In this document: positions 1 through 7,874 of the stretch, in pieces
Numbering within the stretch: the stretch's first letter is position 1
How the letters are laid out: every line of letters begins with the position of its first letter
Source: Rhodococcus sp. PAMC28707
GTDB lineage: Bacteria > Actinomycetota > Actinomycetes > Mycobacteriales > Mycobacteriaceae
Length of the DNA: 64,000 nt
Direction: 5' to 3'
NCBI RefSeq assembly: GCF_004795915.1
Contig: NZ_CP039253.1
Coordinates: forward strand, 3,747,501 to 3,811,500
Made by a program: the position numbers and the translations under genes
Notes under the pieces: model-generated
Told to the model about the DNA's origin: nothing
The model's input: only the letters and a program-made list of their open reading frames with translations
Database searches by the model: none

Positions 1-118
1 CAGGGCCGTAGCTGTTGAAATCCCAGCCGAATGCGCTGCGGTAGAACGCTTGGGCACCAGGCAGATCGGTCACGGAAAACTCGATGTAGTTCAGTCGGTG
101 ATGCATGTTCTCGGTCAT
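1..118 (-). CDS. VOC-family (glyoxalase-like) protein, N-terminal fragment
   Basis: The frame opens at ATG 118-116 and runs off the left edge after 39 codons, so only the N-terminus is present. Visible residues include LNYIEFSVTDLPGAQAFYRS, the first beta strand and helix typical of vicinal-oxygen-chelate domains, with a possible metal-ligand His (HHRLNY) just before the strand. Such proteins include glyoxalases, antibiotic-binding proteins and dioxygenase-like enzymes; the fragment is too short to choose between them. It lies downstream of and on the same strand as the SRPBCC gene, about 110 bp away, so the two may be cotranscribed. Confidence 0.7.
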   Translation of the reverse strand, partial: MTENMHHRLNYIEFSVTDLPGAQAFYRSAFGWDFNSYGP

Positions 119-226
119 GGCGGATATTCTCACATGGAGTGTGAGCAGGATGTACCACTTGCGCGCTGAGCAAGCGGGTTCTCGCGCACTCTGGTCGCGA
201 AAGGAACACCATGCCCGCCCGGCGAT

Positions 227-724
227 CTACGGGGCAGCCGGCCCTGCAAGGATCCCGTCGATTTGGCATATTGCTGTCACCAAGTCCTCATCCATCTTCA
301 TCTCGGCCATCGGTTGCATCTGTTCCGCGGTATCGAAGGTCATCGTCGTAGTCATCCGGGTCCGACCGCCGAGGTCCATCAGTTCTACGACGGCATGCGC
401 AGTGCCCATGTCTTCGATGGGATCCCAATTCACGTCGGCGAACCCGTCGTCGAAGGACAAAGTTCGCGGTGCGTCGATTGATGTGATCGACCACCGCCCC
501 CGAACTTTCTGCCCGTGGGAACCGAGCATGTAGTAGTGGGCCACCCCGCCTGGTTCGAACTCATGGGTCTCGAATGTCGCCGGCGAAGTAGCTGGAGCCC
601 ACCATAGTTCGAGCATGCGTGGGTCTGCCCAGATCTGCCAGACGCGATCGACTTTCGCGTCGAACTCGGCAACGATCGTGAAGACGAGGTTTTCCTCATC
701 CCTGTCGGTGCTGATGACGGTCAT
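227..724 (-). CDS. SRPBCC (AHSA1/START-like) domain protein
   Basis: A 165-residue protein that fits a single SRPBCC/AHSA1 fold over nearly its whole length. The N-terminal part (AEFDAKVDRVWQIWADPRML, then LELWWAP) is the beta1-helix entry typical of these hydrophobic-ligand-binding proteins, followed by FETHEFEPGGVAHYYMLGS and DFADVNW-type strands and the C-terminal long helix (MAEMKMDEDLVTAICQIDGIL). No catalytic motif is visible. Genes of this type often accompany an ArsR regulator and a VOC protein; here the VOC gene is next downstream but no ArsR gene lies in the window. The ATG at 724 is the natural start. Ligand unknown. Confidence 0.85.
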   Translation of the reverse strand: MTVISTDRDEENLVFTIVAEFDAKVDRVWQIWADPRMLELWWAPATSPATFETHEFEPGGVAHYYMLGSHGQKVRGRWSITSIDAPRTLSFDDGFADVNWDPIEDMGTAHAVVELMDLGGRTRMTTTMTFDTAEQMQPMAEMKMDEDLVTAICQIDGILAGPAAP

Positions 725-761
725 CGCGTCTCTTCCTGTTCTCTACTAGTCGAGTTTCTTG

Positions 762-1901
762 TCATGAGCTTGCGCTCAGCGCGGCGTACGTGGCCTGTAA
801 ACAGTCTCTGGCCCGGTCGGATCCGATGATCCCCTCACCCATGCGATTCATCATGTAGGAGAACGTCATTCCACTTTCGGGATGCATGACGATCAGTGAC
901 CCACCCCATCCACCCCAAAAACATATTTTCTCCTCGGGAATGTAAGGAACCGTCTCGAGCTGCGGCAGTGCGAATCCGATTCCGAAACGCAGTGGCACAC
1001 CCAAGGCCAAATCGACTCCGTTACTCTGCTCGTCGAACGCAAGCTCCACCGCGTCGCGTCCGAGCAGACGTACGCCGTCGACCGTTCCGCCGAGTGAGAG
1101 CGCGGACAAGATCGTTGCGACGGAGCGAGCATTACCGTGACCGTTGAGCGCACCCAGTTCGGCGCGGCGCCACGGCGCGGTGTTGGCGGACTCGGCGTCG
1201 ATCGGCGGGCCCAGGAAAGTGCGGCGTCGCACTTTCGACGGGTCGGCAATCTTCGGCGAAGTGCTTACAGGTGGCGGCACGACGGCGGCGATACGTCCCC
1301 AGTCCTGCTCGCGAGCACCGATCTGGAAGTCGGCACCGAGGGGGCGCGCGATATCTTCGGTGACGAACTGCGCCAGCGTCTTACCCGTCGTGCGGCGCAC
1401 GAGTTCGCCGACGAGATGTCCTTGCGTAGCGGCGTGATAGCCGGATGTGGTGCGCGAATCCCACCACGGCGACTGCGCAGCCAATCGACTGGTGGCCAAC
1501 TCCCAGTCGTACATGTTCTCGGTGGTGAACGGCGCATCCCAGCCCGAGACACCGGATGTGTGCGACAGCACGTGTCGCACCTCGATGTCGTGTTTGCCGT
1601 TGGCCTCGAACTCGGGCCAGTACTTCGCAACCGGTGCATAGGGGTCCAGCAGTCCACGATCCATCAGCATCAATGCGGCGAGGTTGGTTACTGTTTTGGT
1701 CGTCGACCAGACATTGGTGATCGTGTCTCGAACCCACGGACGGGTGCGAGCGGAATCGCAGTGGCCACCCCAGACGTCTACGACACGACGGCCGTCGATA
1801 TCTACGACGATCGAGGCGCCGAGTTCCGCACCCGAGTCGATGCCGTCCGCCAACGCGTCGCGAACCTGACGGAAGCCCGGGTCCCAGTCGCCGTCAATCA
1901 T
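762..1901 (-). CDS. Beta-lactamase-fold serine hydrolase (EstB-like esterase)
   Basis: About 379 residues of the class C beta-lactamase/esterase family. The SxxK motif is visible as STTK near residues 66-69 (VWSTTKTVTNLAALML), with a YHA motif (YxN equivalent) in SGYHAATQGHLVGEL and a C-terminal WGGWGGSLIVMHPESG strand. No signal peptide is apparent, so it is probably cytoplasmic and an esterase or lactonase rather than an antibiotic-resistance enzyme. ATG 1901 overlaps the end of the TetR gene by 8 bp; an in-frame start at 1913 would overlap by 20 bp. It is the last gene of the operon nitroreductase - acyl-CoA ligase - TetR - hydrolase. A hydrolase opening the ester or lactone made by the divergent Baeyer-Villiger enzyme is a sensible inference. 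Confidence 0.88.
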   Translation of the reverse strand: MIDGDWDPGFRQVRDALADGIDSGAELGASIVVDIDGRRVVDVWGGHCDSARTRPWVRDTITNVWSTTKTVTNLAALMLMDRGLLDPYAPVAKYWPEFEANGKHDIEVRHVLSHTSGVSGWDAPFTTENMYDWELATSRLAAQSPWWDSRTTSGYHAATQGHLVGELVRRTTGKTLAQFVTEDIARPLGADFQIGAREQDWGRIAAVVPPPVSTSPKIADPSKVRRRTFLGPPIDAESANTAPWRRAELGALNGHGNARSVATILSALSLGGTVDGVRLLGRDAVELAFDEQSNGVDLALGVPLRFGIGFALPQLETVPYIPEEKICFWGGWGGSLIVMHPESGMTFSYMMNRMGEGIIGSDRARDCLQATYAALSASS

Positions 1902-2520
1902 TGCCCGGCGCACCGAGAAGTCGGTGCACGGCGAGGTCGACGTAGGTGTCTGCGACGGCTTCGATGCTCAGATCCCCTCCGTCATGGAACCAGTTGCTTA
2001 TTCCGTTCAGCATGTCCGTCACCGCGAAGGCGGCTACGCGGGCATCGGACACCGTGAACTCCCCGGTGTGCATACCGGCGGCAATGACCTCGCGCACGCG
2101 TCGTTGGTAGCGACGCCGATAGTCCTCGATCGTGGCTCGGTGTTCCGGCGTCAGCGACGCCAGCTCGTGGAGCCCGACGATGTACTCGACGCGTCGGAGG
2201 TTGAGATGAACGAGATGCGCCCGCACCAGCGACGCCAACCTTTGTGTGGGCGTACCCGGTGCGTCGAGCAGCGGCAGGTTCTCTTCGGACGGTTCCTCGG
2301 TGACGGTGAGGCAGACCGCGAAGAGGATGTCTTCTTTGGAGGGAAAGTGATGGTACAGACTCGCTCCGCGTATTCCGACAGCATCGGCGATGTCACGCAT
2401 GCCGACATTGGCATACCCGTCGCGCGCAAAGATTTCTGCCGCTTTCGACGCGATGTCCTCGCGGCGGCGTTGCGTTCGGATCTGGCGTGGGACGACGGCT
2501 TCTCGATCGGGTGCGGTCAT
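1894..2520 (-). CDS. TetR-family transcriptional regulator
   Basis: A 208-residue TetR regulator. The helix-turn-helix lies in residues about 20-60 (KAAEIFARDGYANVGMRDIA, then DAVGIRGASLYHHFPSKEDI), and the remainder is the helical ligand-binding domain. The ATG at 2520 overlaps the TGA of the upstream acyl-CoA ligase as ATGA, so the two are translationally coupled. A longer open frame extends upstream but lies inside the ligase gene and is rejected. The domain arrangement resembles regulators of acyl-CoA or sterol catabolism (KstR2-like group). Its effector may be an acyl-CoA made by the cotranscribed ligase. A candidate operator is the CTAAC-N4-GTTAG repeat at 4894-4907. Confidence 0.9.
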   Translation of the reverse strand: MTAPDREAVVPRQIRTQRRREDIASKAAEIFARDGYANVGMRDIADAVGIRGASLYHHFPSKEDILFAVCLTVTEEPSEENLPLLDAPGTPTQRLASLVRAHLVHLNLRRVEYIVGLHELASLTPEHRATIEDYRRRYQRRVREVIAAGMHTGEFTVSDARVAAFAVTDMLNGISNWFHDGGDLSIEAVADTYVDLAVHRLLGAPGND

Positions 2521-4082
2521 ACGGGCTCCTCCGCTGCGGTGGCCATGGTTCGAAGGTTCCTCTTGAGGATCTTGCCCTGCGCGTCGACGGGTAGTTCTTC
2601 GACGATGTACACCGACTTCGGAGCCTTGTAGATCGCCAGTTCGATCCGGCAGTGCTCGATGATGGCCTGCGGATCGGGGGTGCACCCCTCGCGCGCGATG
2701 ACGAAGGCAGTCACTGCCTCGGACCAATAGGGATCGGGCACTCCGACGACGGCCGCCCGCAGCACCTCCGGGTGTGTGTGAATGGCGCGTTCGACCTCTT
2801 GCGAAGATACATTCATTCCCCCGGTCTTGATCATGTCCTTCATGCGATCGTAGAAGAACAGATTTCCATCGGCGTCGACGCGCACCATATCGCCGGTGTG
2901 TACCCAGCCGCCACGGAAGACTTCGGCTGTTCGTTCCTCGTCCTTGAAGTATCCGAGCATCACCGACGGAGTGCGACAAACCAATTCGCCGATCTCGGCG
3001 TCGTTGCCTTCGGCGTCGACGACCTTGACCTCCAGGTGCGTGACCGGCTTACCGATCCACGACGCGTCCCCACCGGGAATGTCGTCGAGGGTGGAGAACC
3101 AGCCGACCGATCCCAGTTGGGAAAGTTCCGACTGTCCCCAATACGTGCCCCAGATTGCTTCCGGTGCCGCACTCGCCCACGCCTCGATGGTGTGGGGTGA
3201 GACCTGGCCACCGTAGGTGAGACAACGCCGGACCTGCCCGACGGCGGTGCTCCCGAAAGTGGAGTCGCGAGCGAGTGCCATGTAGAACGTCGGAGTTTGG
3301 GCGATGACCGAGATCTTCTCGTCGGCGATGATCCGGAGCGAGAGTGCCGGTTCGACGGTTGCAGGCAACACGAGTGTGGCACCCATCAGTGTCAGAGTTG
3401 TCATCGATCCGAGGCCTGCGATGGTGTGGAACGGCATGACGAACAGCCAGGTGTCCTCGGGACCTGTTTGCAGACCCCAACTCCACGCGGGCGCCGTGGA
3501 GATCAGGAAGTTGCGATGCGGAATCATCACACCTTTCGGTGCGGCCTCGGTGCCGGAGGTATAGATGACCATGGCGACGTCGTTCTCGTCCATGTCGACT
3601 TCGGGGTCGGACGAGGGCAACTGCGCCGTCAGCTCCTCGTAGTGCGCGCCGAACGTGACGAGCGTCGTCGACTCCGGTTTGACGTCGGCGACCGTGTCGG
3701 CGAATTCGGCATCGGCGACGACCACGGTCGGCTCTGCGTGTTCGAGTTGGTGCTGCACTTCTGCTGATCGATACATGACGTTGATGCCGGTGAACGCGGC
3801 GCCGATCTTGAGTGTGCCGTAGTAGGCGATGACCACGTCGACACTGTTGCGCGCCATCGACGCAACTCGGTCACCGTGCCGCACCCCGAGATCGAGGAGG
3901 AGGTTGGCGAATCGGTTCGCGTGTGCGTCGAGCTCTCCGTATGTGGTGACCAGGCGCGTGCCGTCGGATCGGTAGCTGATGAACGCGGTCTTGTGCGGCT
4001 GCGTTCGCGCGTGTCGACGAAGTTGATCGCCGATGGTGGCGCGGCCGATCAACGAACGGTGATGCTGGGCAGTGCCGGTCAC
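2517..4082 (-). CDS. AMP-forming acyl-CoA ligase (FadD-like)
   Basis: A 521-residue adenylate-forming enzyme. The P-loop signature YTSGTEAAPKG is at about residues 174-184. GGWVHTGD and FFYDRMKDMIKTGGMNVSS cover the hinge/A8 region, and GKILKR near the C-terminus contains the A10 lysine. It should activate a carboxylic acid to acyl-AMP and then acyl-CoA in the cytoplasm. The family cannot be narrowed to a substrate from sequence alone. It lies 29 bp after the nitroreductase gene and is coupled to the TetR gene by an ATGA overlap. Together with the serine hydrolase and the divergent Baeyer-Villiger monooxygenase, it probably channels the acid product of ester cleavage into beta-oxidation. Confidence 0.93.
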   Translation of the reverse strand: MTGTAQHHRSLIGRATIGDQLRRHARTQPHKTAFISYRSDGTRLVTTYGELDAHANRFANLLLDLGVRHGDRVASMARNSVDVVIAYYGTLKIGAAFTGINVMYRSAEVQHQLEHAEPTVVVADAEFADTVADVKPESTTLVTFGAHYEELTAQLPSSDPEVDMDENDVAMVIYTSGTEAAPKGVMIPHRNFLISTAPAWSWGLQTGPEDTWLFVMPFHTIAGLGSMTTLTLMGATLVLPATVEPALSLRIIADEKISVIAQTPTFYMALARDSTFGSTAVGQVRRCLTYGGQVSPHTIEAWASAAPEAIWGTYWGQSELSQLGSVGWFSTLDDIPGGDASWIGKPVTHLEVKVVDAEGNDAEIGELVCRTPSVMLGYFKDEERTAEVFRGGWVHTGDMVRVDADGNLFFYDRMKDMIKTGGMNVSSQEVERAIHTHPEVLRAAVVGVPDPYWSEAVTAFVIAREGCTPDPQAIIEHCRIELAIYKAPKSVYIVEELPVDAQGKILKRNLRTMATAAEEPV

Positions 4083-4111
4083 TATGTCTCTCCTGAAGAT
4101 GTTCGGTCGGC

Positions 4112-4771
4112 TCAGAGCGAGGGGGACAGGGTGGCGTCGAACATCGGTTGGGTGAACGTTTCGAGGGCGACTATCTGCTCGACGGGATCGCGGGTGAGCT
4201 TCTTGGGAAATGGCCGCTCAGGGTATCCGACGGCGATGTGGGCGGCGGTGATGTAGCCCTCGGGGATTTCCAGCAGTTCGCGTACTTTGGGTTCTTCTGC
4301 GCACAACAGTGTGGTCACCGCGGTGGCCACACCTTGATCTCGCAAGGTCAGGCACAGGTTCTGCACAGTCGGGTAGATCGAAGCGCCACCGACTACGGAG
4401 AGTCTGCCGAGTTCGTGATCGGTGGGGTGCAGTCCGTCCACTGCCGCGCACACGACGACAATTGCGGGTACCTCGGCTAGGTGGCGGGCAAAGAAGTCGG
4501 CGTCCTGCACTGTTTTCGGGAGGGCGCCGACGGCTACTGTCCCGCCGGTGATGCCGGCGAAGTAGGCATCCCACATCGGCAGATACAGGTCGGCGAGTGC
4601 CTGCTTGCGGGCTTGCTCGCGGACAACGATCCATCGCACCGGCTGACGATTGCCGCCCTGGGGTCCGAAGCGGGCGACGTCGAAGGCCTTTCTGAACACC
4701 TCGTCGGGGACCGGATCGCTGAGGTATCGCCGGCAGGTTCCGGTTGTGCGCATTGCCTCGGTGAGCTCCAT
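4112..4771 (-). CDS. Nitroreductase-family FMN oxidoreductase
   Basis: A 219-residue protein. RTTGTCRRYLSDPVPDEVF at the N-terminus and the FGPQGGNRQPVRWIVVRE segment are the FMN-binding R-R-x and GN-QP elements of the nitroreductase fold. The C-terminal EIPEGYITAAHIAVGYPERP matches the conserved dimer-swap region. A start at 4816 is possible, but ATG 4771 (MELTEAM) matches family N-termini. First gene of the minus-strand operon. Enzymes of this fold reduce nitro groups, flavins, enones or halogenated rings with NAD(P)H; a role as an ene-type or flavin reductase for the neighbouring oxygenases is possible but not shown. Confidence 0.88.
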   Translation of the reverse strand: MELTEAMRTTGTCRRYLSDPVPDEVFRKAFDVARFGPQGGNRQPVRWIVVREQARKQALADLYLPMWDAYFAGITGGTVAVGALPKTVQDADFFARHLAEVPAIVVVCAAVDGLHPTDHELGRLSVVGGASIYPTVQNLCLTLRDQGVATAVTTLLCAEEPKVRELLEIPEGYITAAHIAVGYPERPFPKKLTRDPVEQIVALETFTQPMFDATLSPSL

Positions 4772-4827
4772 GTCGAATCCCTTCGCCTGTCCACTGTTAG
4801 GTAGTGCCTGAAGCATCGTGTGGTGTA

Positions 4828-4847
4828 TGCCACATTGTCAAGTGGCA
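4828..4847. promoter_or_regulatory. Inverted repeat upstream of nitroreductase operon with TTGACA box
   Basis: TGCCAC and GTGGCA (4828-4833 and 4842-4847) flank ATTGTCAA. On the minus strand this contains TTGACA (4841-4836), a good -35 hexamer for the nitroreductase operon, although no convincing -10 hexamer is seen at the right spacing. The half-site CCACTGTTAGG at about 4791-4801 is an inverted near-copy of CCTAACTGTGG at 4893-4903 in the same intergenic region. Confidence 0.35.
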
Positions 4848-4893
4848 ACTTTGCATCTAGTGCGGATTCGCCGAAGTCCTTGCGAATATTTGC

Positions 4894-4907
4894 CTAACTG
4901 TGGTTAG
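4894..4907. promoter_or_regulatory. Candidate TetR operator (CTAAC-N4-GTTAG)
   Basis: CTAAC TGTG GTTAG is a perfect 5-bp inverted repeat with a 4-bp spacer, 45 bp before the monooxygenase start and between two divergent operons. A matching half-site in inverted orientation lies near 4791-4801. Position between the divergent units, one of which encodes a TetR protein, makes it the best operator candidate. This is inference from sequence symmetry and location only. Confidence 0.4.
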
Positions 4908-4951
4908 TTTTTAGGGAGTTCGCTTTTCTCGGGCGCTGAAAGAGGTTCTTC

Positions 4952-6859
4952 ATGTGTGCATCTGTGAATACTGTCGACCGCAACCGGCTGGCTCGGGCGC
5001 TCGACTCGGCAAACATGCCGAGCCTGGTCGCGGTGCTCTACCAACTCACCGGCGACCATGTCTGGCTCGAGGCCCCCTACCTGCCGACCCGCAGTCGTGG
5101 CATGGACGACAACGATGCCGGTGGGTTTGCACCTGACGTCGCGCAGACGATCAGGGCGGCCGCTCTCGCCGCCATCTCCGAGTGGACGTACGGTACGCCG
5201 CCGGCAATCCCGTCGCCGTCCAATGATCAACTCGTAGAGATGATCAGCGCCGCGGTAGGCGAGTCGGTGCCACCGGAATTTGCCTCGATGATCGCCGAGG
5301 ACATGGGATTCGTCTCTGCCGAGGCACAGGCAGTCACCGCCAGTGCCCTGTCGGTCATCGTCATCGGGGCAGGCGTGTCGGGCATGCTCGCGGCCATCAA
5401 GCTACGTGAAGCCGGAATCGATCACGTTGTGCTGGAGAAGAATTCCGACGTGGGGGGTGGTTGGTTCGAGAACACCTACCCAGGGGCGGGTGTCGACACA
5501 CCCAGCCACCTCTACTCCTACTCCTTCGCCCCACGGTCTTGGAGCACACATTTCGGCAAGCGTGAAGAGGTCTGGCAGTACCTCAGCGATGTGGCCACCG
5601 ACCACGATCTCCGGGACCGAATCCGATTCGACACCGAGGTCTCCACCTCCGTATACGACGCGGAGCGGCAACTATGGACCGTCACGACGACGAGCGGCGA
5701 AGTCCTCACCGCAGATGTGGTCATCACCGCTACCGGCCAACTCAATCGCCCGAAGGTTCCCCCGATACCGGGGCTCGACGCATTCCGTGGCCCGATCTTC
5801 CACACCGCCGAGTGGCCCGAGGGGCTCGATCTGACCGGCAAACGCGTGGCCATCATCGGCACCGGGGCCAGCGCCATGCAGGTACTTCCCGCCATCGCCT
5901 CGACGGTCGGCCACGCGACAGTGTTCCAGCGCTCGCCGCAGTGGGTCGCGTCCAGTGACGTCTATTTCGCCCCCATCGACGACGACGTCAGCTACCTGAT
6001 GGAGACGGTTCCGCTGTATCGGCTCTGGTACCGAGCGCGGCTCGCATGGAACTTCAACGACCGCGTCCACCCGTCGCTGCAGGTCGATCCGGAGTGGGAG
6101 AACCCCGCACAGTCGGTCAACGCGATCAACGACGCGCACCGCCGAGTGTTCACCCGATACCTGGAGAACGCGCTCGAAGGCAGGCCGGATCTGATCGAGA
6201 AGTCGCTGCCGGACTACCCCCCGTTCGGTAAGCGCATGTTGCTGGACAACGGGTGGTTCGCTGCCCTTCGCCGTGACAATGTCACCCTCGTGGCCGAGGG
6301 TGTCGCCTCGATCGGTGCCGACACCGTGCGGGGACAGCAGGGGACCGAGGTAGAGGTCGATGTCGTGATCCTGGCAACCGGCTTCGAGACGCACAAGTTG
6401 CTGACACCCATCGACGTTCGCGGCCGCTCTGGTAGGTCGATCCGCGACGGGTGGGGTCCCGAGGACGCTCATGCGCACCTCGGCATCACCGTGCCGGACT
6501 TCCCCAACCTCTTCCTGACCTGCGGGCCCGGAACCGTCCTCGGGCACGGCGGTAGCTACATCACCATCGCGGAATGTCAGGTCCGCTACATCGTGGATGT
6601 CCTGAAATACATGTCGGACAACCGAATCGGCGCTGTCGAGTGCAAGCCCGAAGTCGAAGAAGACTACGTACGACGTCACGACGAGGCGCACTCGCGCATG
6701 ATCTGGACGCACCCGGGGATGGACAACTGGTACCGAAACGACGCTGGACGGGTCGTATCGACATTGCCCTGGCGCATCGTCGACTACTGGGAAATGACCC
6801 ACAGCGCCGACATGGGCGACTATCTCCTCGAAGAGGCACGGCAGGCATCGAGCGTCTGA
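4952..6859 (+). CDS. Flavin-dependent Baeyer-Villiger monooxygenase (HAPMO-like)
   Basis: A 635-residue protein. FAD-binding GAGVSG is at residues 139-144, and the NADPH-binding GTGASA is at about 303-308. The Baeyer-Villiger fingerprint FRGPIFHTAEWPE (F278, H284, W288) sits between them. About 130 residues precede the first Rossmann motif; this extension and the total length match 4-hydroxyacetophenone monooxygenase (about 640 residues) rather than the roughly 540-residue cyclohexanone type. It inserts one oxygen next to a ketone carbonyl to give an ester or lactone, using NADPH and O2. The start ATG follows GAAAGAGG. First gene of the plus-strand pair with the 2-oxoglutarate oxygenase, divergent from the ligase/TetR/hydrolase operon. 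Confidence 0.93.
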   Translation: MCASVNTVDRNRLARALDSANMPSLVAVLYQLTGDHVWLEAPYLPTRSRGMDDNDAGGFAPDVAQTIRAAALAAISEWTYGTPPAIPSPSNDQLVEMISAAVGESVPPEFASMIAEDMGFVSAEAQAVTASALSVIVIGAGVSGMLAAIKLREAGIDHVVLEKNSDVGGGWFENTYPGAGVDTPSHLYSYSFAPRSWSTHFGKREEVWQYLSDVATDHDLRDRIRFDTEVSTSVYDAERQLWTVTTTSGEVLTADVVITATGQLNRPKVPPIPGLDAFRGPIFHTAEWPEGLDLTGKRVAIIGTGASAMQVLPAIASTVGHATVFQRSPQWVASSDVYFAPIDDDVSYLMETVPLYRLWYRARLAWNFNDRVHPSLQVDPEWENPAQSVNAINDAHRRVFTRYLENALEGRPDLIEKSLPDYPPFGKRMLLDNGWFAALRRDNVTLVAEGVASIGADTVRGQQGTEVEVDVVILATGFETHKLLTPIDVRGRSGRSIRDGWGPEDAHAHLGITVPDFPNLFLTCGPGTVLGHGGSYITIAECQVRYIVDVLKYMSDNRIGAVECKPEVEEDYVRRHDEAHSRMIWTHPGMDNWYRNDAGRVVSTLPWRIVDYWEMTHSADMGDYLLEEARQASSV

Positions 6860-6882
6860 CAGAGTAGGCGGAAGCGTCGATA

Positions 6883-7860
6883 ATGGAATGCATGCTTCCC
6901 GTTCTCGATATGTCACTCGTCGACACCGATCCGGACGGCTTCCGGGCCTCCCTGTTGGACGCTGCACATCGATTCGGCTTCTTCTACCTGGTGGGCCACG
7001 GTGTGCCGACGGCTCGCAGCGAGGAAGTCCTTCGACTCGCTCGCTCGTTCTTCGCCCTCGCGCCGGAGGAGAAGGACGAGATCTCGCAGCTGAACAGCCC
7101 ACACTTCCGCGGCTACTCACGCCTGGGGGGCGAGCTGACCAACGGTGAAGTCGATTGGCGTGAACAGATAGATATCGGCCCCGAACGGCCTGTTATCGAC
7201 GGCGCCGAGGGCTATTGGAATCTCCAAGGACCGAACCTCTGGCCGTCTGCACTCCCAGCTCTCGAGCCCGCGTTCGAATCCTGGGAAGCGATCATGTCCC
7301 AACTCGGGTTGCGAGTCCTGCGGCATTGGGCGTCGGCACTCGGCGCTTCCGAAGACGTGTTCGACGACGCGTTCGCCGACAGCCCAGCGTCCTTGATCAA
7401 GATCGTCCGGTACCCCGGAAGCGCCGACAATCCGCAGGGCGTCGGTGCACACAAGGACTCCGGCGTCCTCACTCTCCTCCTCGTCGAACCGGACTCGGTG
7501 GGATTGCAGGTCGAAATCGAGGCGGGTGAATGGATCGACGTACCTCCCGTCGACGGCGCATTCATCGTCAACATCGGCGAACTGCTCGAAGTTGCGACGC
7601 AAGGCTATCTGCGTGCGACGCGACATCGAGTGCAAGCACCTAGAGCCGGCGCCGACCGAATTTCGATCCCCTTCTTCCTGAGCCCCGCGCTGGACGCCGT
7701 CATTCCGATCGTGTCGCTGCCCGAGGAGTTGGCGGCGAAGTCCACAGGGGTCGAGGCAGATCCGAACAATCCGATCTTCGACACCTATGGTGCCAATGCC
7801 TGGAAGTCGCGTACGCGAGCGCACCCGGACGTCGCCGAACTGCATCACGGGATTATCTAG
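6883..7860 (+). CDS. 2-oxoglutarate/Fe(II)-dependent oxygenase, isopenicillin N synthase family
   Basis: A 325-residue protein with an N-terminal DIOX_N domain (MLPVLDMSLVDTDPDGFRAS, then GFFYLVGHGVP) and a C-terminal double-stranded beta helix. The iron ligands are visible as H190 and D192 (GAHKDSG) and H248 (RATRHRV), and the cosubstrate-binding RxS as R259-I-S261. It follows the Baeyer-Villiger gene by 23 bp, so the two are probably one transcript. A second in-frame ATG at 6892 gives a more typical family N-terminus, but the AGGCGGAAG ribosome site fits 6883. Members of this family hydroxylate or cyclise small molecules; the substrate here is unknown. Confidence 0.9.
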   Translation: MECMLPVLDMSLVDTDPDGFRASLLDAAHRFGFFYLVGHGVPTARSEEVLRLARSFFALAPEEKDEISQLNSPHFRGYSRLGGELTNGEVDWREQIDIGPERPVIDGAEGYWNLQGPNLWPSALPALEPAFESWEAIMSQLGLRVLRHWASALGASEDVFDDAFADSPASLIKIVRYPGSADNPQGVGAHKDSGVLTLLLVEPDSVGLQVEIEAGEWIDVPPVDGAFIVNIGELLEVATQGYLRATRHRVQAPRAGADRISIPFFLSPALDAVIPIVSLPEELAAKSTGVEADPNNPIFDTYGANAWKSRTRAHPDVAELHHGII

Positions 7861-7874
7861 GCTCGGTCGGATCG

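Noticed and set aside
5672-7120. Long minus-strand open frame of 482 codons inside the Baeyer-Villiger gene
   Set aside because: Arg- and Gly-rich shadow of the coding strand in GC-rich DNA, with no ribosome site or homology pattern; the plus strand has clear enzyme motifs.
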